Source of the DNA: Asterias amurensis
Lineage: Eukaryota; Echinodermata; Asteroidea; Forcipulatida; Asteriidae
NCBI RefSeq assembly: GCF_032118995.1
Contig: NC_092659.1
Coordinates: forward strand, 8,845,177-8,909,176
Length of the DNA stretch: 64,000 nucleotides
Direction: 5' to 3'
The position numbers and the translations under genes are program-made. Within the stretch, counting starts at the first letter, position 1; each line of letters opens with the position of its first letter. The notes under the pieces are model-generated. The model did not search any database. It was not told the origin of the DNA and saw nothing but the letters and a program-made list of their open reading frames with translations. Below are positions 1-8,800 of the stretch, piece after piece.

Positions 1-1865
1 TAATATGTTGCGATACACCAAGTGAGAATAGGAAAATACTGGTCGTTGAAGATTCACCAAAGCCTGTCCAGCTATGTGTCTTTATACGTGTATGTGCTTC
101 ATCCTTCAGATGCTGCGTAAATCTGGCTTCAGGTCCGAAGTCTTTAAATATTTGAGTGGAAAGTTACCTCATTTAAAAAAAACTATCGTGACTGAAAAGT
201 TGTACCAACATCTCTTCATTGCTCGTTCCCAAGTAAGTTTTGTGTGTGATAAAATTTTGAGCATGGAGGAAGGAAGAGAAGGAGCTCGAACGAAGGGACT
301 TCAAAAGTCGAACCTGCGGTACCGCGGTCGCTTAACGACACCTCGTAATCACCCACATACCTTATTTTTATACAGACAATGGGCGACCTGCTGGCGTATG
401 TGAGTTTGCGCGTGCGCACTTGGTTCTTCACTCAACTATGGTGTCGTATGTCGTATGGATATAATACAGAAAAAACAACTTTTTTGAGACCTGATAAAAA
501 TTGTGTACACTTGTGCCCATCAAATCGAAAAACACAATTGAATACCTACCACCCTCGTGTGGTAATACCCAAACTTTGAACCACCGCTTGTGACTGGAAA
601 GTCACAAAAAATGTAAAAAATATGCCATGATGTTTCCGTGAAACACCACAAACGGTAAATGAAAACGTGTATATTCACAATTCTTGTCTCCAATGATTCA
701 ACTTTACAAGCAGGCAAGAGCGCAGACTGGCGGTACCACACGTTCTGTACAAAGAGATTTAATCCTACTCGTTAATCGGCCGTCCAGCTGGAGGTCCCCT
801 ATCTTTTTCCACTGGTCAGACAGGGGCATTGGCAGGGTATTTTTTTGTGACTGTGGTTTTGCGGGTCGTTCGAGCTCCTTCCCTTCCTTCCTCCATGGTT
901 TGAGTAACTAACTAACTACCAATAGTGCCCAGTGTATTTAATTCATTATCTGTCTTGTTACGTCAGTGGCCTCAGTTTGTATGGGGACATTTTATTAGCG
1001 GTGGATATATGACGACAAATAAAAATAAAAAAGGGGAAAAGAGTAATGGAAACGAGATCTATTATAAAACGGCCTATTATTAAAATTGAGCGTTATTAAA
1101 ATCATATGAAGCGCCAGTTTATGTGGGGCTAGGCGAACCACTCAAGTGGAAAGTACAAAAGGAAAAATATGACAATTATTTTTCTGGATCCAGTAAACTT
1201 ATGAAATTCGATACGTATAGGCGAAAGTTTGACAAAGAATAAGGATGATGGAAACGTTATAGGGTCAAAGAAGCATTCAGTATAGCTCGGCCAATGATTT
1301 GGAACAATCTTCATCTTTAAAAAAATACAACTCACATCCATTCGTAGGACACAAAACACAATTGTTTAAAGATAATGATGGTAGAAAGCTTCCCTTAAAA
1401 TATTACTTGCTGAGGTGCTGGTTGTTGAGAAATTCGTAAAACAAAATTCACGAGAATTTCTTTTACATGTTCAATGGATTTACATTGCTCAGTGATTGTC
1501 ACTCTTTTTCTCAAAAAACCTTATGACCGATGAAGCTAAAACTTCTACAGGTGAACTATTATTTCATACAGCTTCATTCACAGCGAGTGGAGATTCATGT
1601 CATGGCCAACAAACTTGTTTATACAAAAAGTATCGAACCAGATTCAAGTGGTATTGGTTGCATTGCGCCTTTATATGGCAGTTATTGACGTCCTCATTGA
1701 CGAAAGCGAAACCTTGGCTAATCCTTTGAATGACTTGCGTAAAGTTATTGCATCACTTTTCTAGTTTGCCACACTTTGCATTTTGAAACTTAAACAGCTA
1801 CCTGAGCGTAATGTTTTCAACGGAAATGGTATTTTAAATTGTTTATAATGCACCTGTTCACCATT
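1..1865. other. Intergenic stretch without a recognised gene
   Basis: No open frame here resembles a known protein; the longest are about 100 codons with no family signature. The first 60 bases resemble the end of a TTAA-flanked MITE (words such as ATACACCAAGTGAGAA). A fold-back element lies at about 262-899. A fragment near 1365-1440 (GAAAGCTTCCCTTAAAATAT) matches the element at 17023-17426. Confidence 0.6.
262..899. repeat. Fold-back element
   Basis: The arm at 262-294 (core GGAGCTCGAACGA preceded by GGAGGAAGGAAG) recurs inverted at 867-899. Inner parts also pair loosely: about 308-345 is like the reverse complement of about 770-810. This looks like an old non-autonomous DNA transposon with degenerate long inverted repeats. 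No transposase is present. Confidence 0.5.
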
Positions 1866-2238
1866 TTAAAGCCATTGGACCCTTTCGGTACAGAAAAAAA
1901 AAAAAAGTTCACAGATTTACAAATAATTTACAGGGTTTATAGAAGGTAATGGTGAAAGACTTCTCTTGAAATATTAGTCCATGAAATGCTTTACTTTTTG
2001 AGAAAACGGTAAAACAATATAAATTCTCGTTAACGAGAATTACGGATTTGTTATAAACACATGTCATGACACGGCGAAACGCGCGAAAACAGGAGTGGGT
2101 TTTCCCGTTATTTTCTCCCGACTCCGATGTCCGATTGAGCCTAAATTTCCACAGGATTGTTATTTTATATATAAGTTGTGATACACGAAGTGTGGGACTT
2201 GGACAATACTGTTTACCGAAAGTGTACAATGGCTTTAA
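1866..2238. mobile_element. TTAA-flanked MITE, family C
   Basis: It begins TTAAAGCCATTGGACC and ends with the inverted form (CAATGGCTTTAA). It contains the inner word TTACTTTTTGAGAAAAC and a small palindrome AATTCTCGTTAACGAGAATT. Copies are at 27875-28212 and 36018-36384. The flanking TTAA suggests a piggyBac-type target site, which is inference. Confidence 0.75.
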
Positions 2239-3607
2239 TGTAATTTTGATATTTGTACACTTCTGAATTTTTCGTAATTATCGACTATAAACTCTGGCCC
2301 AAACCTAAAGGTTCTGAAAAAATAAAAACACTTCTGCCGTCGAGAGTGCGCGTCAAAGGACAATGCCGCTGACGTCATCTCTGGGAGCTTGCTTTGTTAT
2401 GCCTCCACGCTGCAACAAAGCGGCTTTACAAATTGGAGCTCCCAGAGATGACGTTTTGAGAGTCTTTTCGCAAATCTCTCAGAAAAGCGCTGGATAAGGG
2501 CATTCAAAATGATTGTTTTTTGACACAATCGAAATCTTTTTATAGTCATACGACTCGATTTCCCTATTCTTTGAAAACATTTTAAGTGAATTTCAGCAAA
2601 GTTTACGAAATTTTCGTTCAAGCAGGTCTTTAAAAACACACAGCTATATTAACATATTTAGCAAATTAAACTCCCAGCAAAAATACTATAAAATGTGAAA
2701 ATGTTGCCAAATCATTTTATTTCACAAGATTTTTGCTAAACAGCTGCAGGAAATTGGACCTAACCTGGTGACCATGACAACCAAGTAAACAAACAATTCA
2801 GGTAAAAGGCGCTTTATTTTTCTTCAGGGGAACTTTTATTTCATTACTGAACTGGGTATAATTATACTTATTAAGTAGAATTTACTATGGCTAATAGCTG
2901 CAGCAACAGCATTGAATTGACCTAAGCTCAATGTCACCAAGCCTGTAAGCACAAAAGAAAATTGCTAAGCACAGACAAAATCTTGATTACCAGAAACAAG
3001 TTATCAGCCAACATTCCACAGACTTTCAACAGGTGTTCCACAAATTTTGGCTTACCAAAGAAATGTTTTCCGCTAAACAGCTTTATGAACCTGTGCCCTG
3101 GCCTTAGTTTTTTTTTTTTTTTTTTTTTGGGGGGGGGGGGGTGTCATTTTTATGACCAGCAGTTTGAAAACAATTGATTTAGCAGTAATCTTAAAGTTTA
3201 ATAATTAAATATCCATTCATAAATACCTGACAGTTTCGCTATTCCTATTGGTGGAAAGCGCGAACTGTGGGTGTGTATAAACCTTTGTTTATGACCAGTA
3301 AAAAGTGTTAAAACATGGGCGTGACACGCGAGCTTGCACCTGTTCTTATAAGACAGTCGAGAGCAACGGCTGAAACAGTTGTGCCACATCACGCGATACG
3401 CGCGACGCGCACAGCATTCCCTTATAAGGAGTTGTTTACCCGAGGGCAGCGGAGGGCCTAACCATTTCAAAGCTGGAGGGGTTTTGTGTTGAAAGAAATC
3501 CTTGAACAATTAAAGTTTTTGCATTTATTTTACTCTTTGATCAAAAGTGTTGATGTTTTTTTGACCGGAAAGGTATTTATGAATGGGAATCAAAGTGTGT
3601 TGAATCG
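2239..3607. other. Intergenic stretch
   Basis: No gene is recognised. It holds a compact inverted repeat at 2371-2454 and a homopolymer block at 3108-3141 (about 21 T followed by about 13 G). A CpG-rich patch at about 3230-3480 has no supporting exon. Confidence 0.5.
2371..2454. repeat. Short inverted repeat
   Basis: The 18-base arm ACGTCATCTCTGGGAGCT near 2372-2389 is repeated inverted near 2437-2454. A second small pair (CTTTGTT/AACAAAG) nests inside. It may be a short MITE or a hairpin. Confidence 0.55.
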
Positions 3608-3895
3608 GTTTTCAACTAGTGGTTTAAACCCGCCGAGGCCTGGTTCTTGATAAGTTACCTCGACTTCGTCTCGGTAAAATTATTAAGAACCAGCCGTCGA
3701 CTTCACAAAGAGTTAGGACTCGTCTTATCTCGAGTTAGGACGAGTAACTCTTCCTAACTTAGGACTAATCTTAAGGTCTGCATGCTACAGTGCAGGGTTG
3801 GGACTCGTCCTAAGTCCTAAGATTAGTCTTAACTTAGGAAGAGTTTTGTGAAATCGACGGCTGGCCTCAGTGGGATTAAACCACTAATTGAAAAC
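3608..3895. repeat. Nested inverted-repeat element
   Basis: The outer arms GTTTTCAACTAGTGGTTTAA and its inverted form lie at the two ends. Inside, about 3705-3862, sits a different palindromic element (words GAGTTAGGACTCGTC, ACTCGTCCTAAGTCC, TTTGTGAAATCGAC) that recurs at 9160-9240, 21574-21717, 48258-48420 and 58845-58925. One element appears to have inserted into the other. Confidence 0.65.
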
Positions 3896-4867
3896 CTCTT
3901 CACCACACATTGATTCCATTATTATTAATCATTTGCAAATGATTAATAAAGTGCTGGAGTTTGTTGACAGCAAGATCTGTAAAGAGTTGCTCAATATTTA
4001 TCTGTTGTTCATAACACAAAAGTGACCCACTATTGTGGCTGGAAAAAGCCTGTGAATGACAAAACTTCAGTGGTTTAAGTACCAGCACAAAGTCTGAATA
4101 ATTAGTGATATTTTTTATCATTGAATTTAAATAAGCAATAAATATATTCATGAATCAAATAAACAAGTTGCTCGCAATCAGATGACCACATATGAGGATT
4201 CAAAAATGAATTTAATAATGTGTAAAACTTATACTAAGTTAAGTAGGATTTGAAACTTTGCATGGTGGAAATACGATATAGAAAGGTTTGCGGTAACACC
4301 ATGTAATGACTATCTCTAATGAGTTGGGGTGGTTCTGAAAAGAACCGTTGGTTTCAACTCGACGTTTCGATCAGTATGCTCTGATTGTCTTCTATACTAA
4401 GTTGACAAATGATGCTAGCTATTCCAAGCTACATTATTCCGCTTGCCACATCATTTGATTGTGCTCTTTCAATAAACCATCTGCAAGTTAGATTTGAATA
4501 ATGTCTAGTACAATAACTTACTTAGTCACAAGTTACCGCTTATACATTTGAATTCCTCAGACAGTTGCTATGTCTTTGCATAGCATCCTTCATATGAGCA
4601 CATCCTGGTACCATTGTGCCATACACATTCATTCGGAATTGATTATCGGTATTCACCATCTCAAAGCTTGCCCTGAATCATATGGTGTGGTAATGTTTAT
4701 AAGAGCCTGGAATTTCATCTTTAAGGGGGGCAAGGCCATTGTCATTTTGCAAAGGGCACTTCATTGAAACATCTTAAAGTATATTGGAAACTTTTGAAAG
4801 GGGCACCAAGGCCAAGACCATGGCCTGTTATACAGAAAACGAATTCTCTAAAGAGTTACCAAGAGCT
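3896..4867. other. Intergenic stretch
   Basis: No gene is recognised. An 83-codon minus-strand open frame (3900-4151) has no recognisable motif and no convincing splice signals. The block 4310-4400 (GGTTTCAACTCGACGTTTCG) looks repeat-like. Confidence 0.45.
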
Positions 4868-5485
4868 CCCAATTTCATGGCTCTGCTAACCGTATCAGCG
4901 CTTACAGAATGAGGGAATTATGAGCTTACGTCAAGTTTATTTCAATGGCTAGCGGGGAATTTTTGCTTAAGTGCTTTTTTACGTTCACAACGCTACTAGG
5001 CATTCTTCGCTTACGGCCCGGTCACACAGGAAAAGGAGAACAAAAACAAGAATTAACAATGCACGCCCTCGATTGGTTGAATGAGTGTGGGCGTACTTTG
5101 CGTGGAGCAATTCAACCAATAGAATGCATTCTCTTTGCGCCGTGATCATTATCGTTGCAGTATGACTCAGCCTGTATGAGGCTAGTGCAGAAATTCAACG
5201 CTTGCTATGCAAGCGGAGAATGGTAGTCTTAGGGCCTTGTCACACGAGGCAACTTTTACAAGCAACTTGGAGGCAACCAACTGCAGTGCATGCTACAGGA
5301 ACACTTTAGTAGCGTATGAGTAATTTCGAACAATGTCTAACGATTCCCAAGAAAATTATGTGAACATTCAATTGAGAATGGATTCTCTTCTTGGAGATTG
5401 CCTGGAACTGGTTGCCTGTAAATTGCCTCGTGTGACATGGCCCTATAGCGCAGAATTTGGCGGTTAGCAGAGCCATGAAATTGGG
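4868..5485. repeat. Three inverted-repeat elements, two nested in one
   Basis: The outer arms are a 25-base perfect inverted repeat at 4868-4892 and 5461-5485 (core AATTTCATGGCTCTGCTAAC). Inside lie an element at about 5015-5173 (starts GGCCCGGTCACACAGG) and another at 5231-5444 (AGGGCCTTGTCACACGAGGC, with the inverted form at the other end). A relative of the first inner element is at 10647-10816. The cluster begins about 58 bases past the stop of cassette A, so it may be part of that 3' UTR. Confidence 0.7.
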
Positions 5486-5542
5486 CACAGGTTGCAAACT
5501 GATTCTAGCACAAAAAATTGGCGGTCTGTATTCTTCAAAGGC

Positions 5543-5839
5543 CTACAGCATCAAGTTGACCGGCTCCTTAGACAAATGGAAGATTAGTTTGATCACTGAC
5601 TCAAACTTCGTAGTGTAGAGGCCAGCGAGCGGTTCGATGGAGGCTGTGTACGTCTTGCACTGAAGCGTGATGTCTTTCTCTTTCTCTAGGAGGTCCAAGC
5701 GTACAGCGACGTAGGGATGCTTGTACATAGCTCGCTTGGTCTTGTTGGTGGTACCCACGAAGGGGTAGTAGTAGAAGGGTACACCACCCGAGGGGTACAT
5801 ACGGGTGTTGTTCCCTATCTGTTCGGGGTGCTTATTTTT
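5543..5839 (-). CDS. ATP1B: Cassette A exon 6 (C-terminal, with stop)
   Basis: This exon encodes residues 213-310, the extracellular immunoglobulin-like C-terminal part that contacts the alpha subunit. Family motifs are PFYYYPFVGTTNKT and YVAVRLDLL, then the last conserved cysteine in ITLQCKTY. The acceptor is CCTCCTACAG at phase 0. The protein ends in EPVNLML, with no KDEL-like tail, unlike cassette B. Sequons: N222 and N244. Confidence 0.95.
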   Translation of the reverse strand, partial: KNKHPEQIGNNTRMYPSGGVPFYYYPFVGTTNKTKRAMYKHPYVAVRLDLLEKEKDITLQCKTYTASIEPLAGLYTTKFESVIKLIFHLSKEPVNLML

Positions 5840-8800
5840 CTGTAGGAGGAATAATTGGAAACACCAGTTTCATTAAAAGCACTGGATACTATTGGTTATT
5901 ACTCAAACTAAATGTTAGCATAAAAAATAACTTGGTATCAAGTAATGGAGAGCTGTTGATAGTAAAAAACATTGTGAGAAACGGCTTCCTCTGAAGTAAC
6001 ATAGTTTTTGAGAAAGAACTAATTTTCCACTAAAATATTTGAATTCTATTTTGAGACCTCAGAATTAGATTTTGAGGTCCCGAAACCAAGCTTCTGAAAG
6101 CACACAACTTTGTGTGACAAGGGTGTTCTTTCTCCCATTATTAGTTTGCAACTTCGACGACCAATTGAGTTCAAATTTTCACAGGTTTGTTATTTTATTA
6201 TTTATGTTGAGATACACAAAGTGAGATGATTGGTTTTTGACAATTACCAAATGTGTCCAGTGTCTTTAAAGAGTTTTGATAACTTTTTAGATCAAGTTTT
6301 TTGGCCACGACGTGAATCCCTACTCACTGTGAATGAAGATGTATGTATATGTAGTATAATTTTCATGTAGAAATTTCAGCTTCATTAGTCGTCACATTTC
6401 GAGAACTCCATTCACTTTGACTGGATGGGACACTGGCTTGTGACGAAACTGAGCGATTTAGTTCTAGGTGGTTTAAAAAGTCAAATAGTTCATAGATTGT
6501 TTGCTTCGTCAGGGATTCTGCGCCAGGAGTGTACCTGTGACAGACATGGCGCATTTTAAGTCTCCTATATTATTTATTAAATGTGTTGTCACACTAGGCT
6601 CTTCACAACATAAACTAATGGATTTGGGTCCGGGAGCAGATTTATAAAGAAACAAATAAAGACCCCCAAGTTAAGCCTGGTTCATACTTCCTACGAATGC
6701 AATGCGGAATTGACTTCACAAATTTGCAATGAATAATTCCCATAAGTTGAAATGTGCTGAACTCCTACGAAACATTTGTTGTGAAAACGCCCATGTGAGG
6801 TCAAAATTCGTATCACATTCTTGGGGAAGTATGAACCAGGCTTAACTTGGGGGGTCTTCATTTGTTTCTATATAAATCTGCTCCAGGACCCAAATCCATT
6901 TGTTTTTGTTGCGTAGAGTGTAGTGTGACAACACATTTAATAATAATAATAATAATATAGGAGACTTATAATGCGCCATGTCTGTCACAGGTGACACTCC
7001 TAGTGCAGAAACCCTGACTAAGCTAACATCTAGGTACTATACCACATAGAACAAAATCGCTCAGGTTTTAATCATATTCCGATGTACTTACGTAGGAGCC
7101 GCATTTGAAGGCAATATGTCCAGTCTCATATACATCAGCAACTTCCTTGGGGATTTCACTGGCTTCATAATCCTCGGGCTCCCACTCCACAACCTGAGAA
7201 AGATCAAGAGTCAACTTATAAGAAACAGTGGTGTGTCATGGTCGAGCGGTTAAGAGCGCCGGATTCAAGCTCTGGTGTTTGATCAGCAGAGTGTGGTTTT
7301 TTGAATCCCGGTCGTGACACTTGCTACGTAAAATTTGGGAGGTAGTGCTTTCTGCTCTATCGGCCAGGCTACAGACTGATGATACCCAAGTCTACATCCG
7401 TGTGGACTGTAAAAAGGGTAACCCTGTTTCAGCCCTAGGAGTAGGTGGCAATGGCCTCTGGAATAAAATAATTGTAGCCCACACCTTGAAGTGGCCTTCA
7501 GGCCTTGTGTGCCTGGCGACTTGCATACAAAAACCAAAAATAAAAAAAGAAATAATTTAAAAAGTGACGAGAGTCAATACTGACAAAAAAGGCCAGAAAC
7601 TTGGATTGGATCAACATATTGGGAAGAATGTTGAAATAATGGGACTTTCAACTTTGATTCTCTATGAGCTCATCTAATTTTTTTGCTCAAACCCCTCCAC
7701 CCCCCCTCCCGTAACCCAAAGGAAATTTAAATGACAAAAATGAAAATAAAAAAAACAGAATTAGCTGTTGCAAACTGCTTACCAACTAAAATGACTTACA
7801 GTATAAATGCAAAAAATACTTAATGGCCTGACCCTAGCAGAGTCTTTCTCGAAGGCTAAATGACAACACAACAAGCATGAACAGGGGCCAATTTCATAGA
7901 GCTGCTTAAGCAAAAACTGTGCTTTAGCACAAAAATAGCTTGCTTATTTTACACATGTTACTGGCCAAAATTTCATGCCAAATACATTGCTTGTGACTGG
8001 TATTTAGCTGTTGTTTACTTAGCATAACAATTGAGGGGAGTCATGGCTGGTAATCTGATTTCTATAAGCAAGGACTTTTTGCTTAAGCAAAATTTTGTGC
8101 TTAAGCAGCTCTATGAAATTGGGCCCTGGTATCTAAAGTGTAACATAAGCAGTGAAGCAGAAACACATGAATAAAAATCGTACATTTTAAGAAAGTTTTT
8201 CTTGTCTATGATTTGGTTACTTAAGACAGCGAGATTCACAAAAAAAAACTGTTGCTGCTGTTCTGACACATTAATTTGGTCACCGAGCATGATTTTCTTT
8301 TAGAAGTCCCGCCACCAAGAGGTTAAACCTTGCCTACATTCAAACACAGTAACTGTAAGTGTTCGTTGAATATGACAGTATTGCGAAGGTTGTGGGTGTG
8401 ATTCTCTAGGAAGTACTGAGTAAACATTGCTAACACACATTGGTCTATTAGGGTAAAACCAAATTTATCACCACAATACTTACGCGGTTCAAACTCAGAA
8501 AGATACATGGCTTGGATTTGTCGTAGCCAAAGTCTGGAGGGACGCAATATTCACCCAATTTTTCACGGTTAAACATGCAGTACTTTCCGGTCGGTGGACC
8601 AGCCGTACCCTCACAGTTGACATATCCTTGTTCCTTAGTCTGATTGGCAGGGTCAAGAGCTGCACGGAAAGAAAAAAAAACCCAGTTTTATGAAACATTT
8701 ACGCAGATAATTTAAGGTCTATCCGAATGTGAGACTTTTGAACACTAGGTGGCAGCAGACTAACCAGGTAAGTTTCCATTGATTGCATATTTTTTGCTTA

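Larger units (their letters stand above)
5840..7091. other. Cassette A intron 5
   Basis: The intron is filled by a TTAA MITE (5873-6269) and a very long inverted repeat (6503-7021). The 63-codon frame at 6363-6554 lies partly in one arm of that repeat and is not counted as a gene. Confidence 0.7.
7194..8483. other. Cassette A intron 4
   Basis: It contains a SINE (7232-7560) and an inverted-repeat element (7882-8128). The rest is AT-rich with no coding signal. Confidence 0.7.

Noticed and set aside
3108..3141. T21-G13 block as a regulatory element or telomere-like tract
   Set aside because: Adjacent homopolymers are more simply a slippage product or assembly artefact; no TTAGGG units are present.
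6363..6554. Minus-strand frame of 63 codons with an acceptor-like CTGTCACAG, considered as an alternative cassette A exon
   Set aside because: Its phase does not fit the preceding exon 5 (phase 0), and its start lies in one arm of the long inverted repeat at 6503-7021.
7235..7320. Possible genuine tRNA-Leu gene
   Set aside because: The A and B boxes are present, but the acceptor stem and anticodon arm are damaged, and a SINE body and A-rich tail follow. It is a SINE head.
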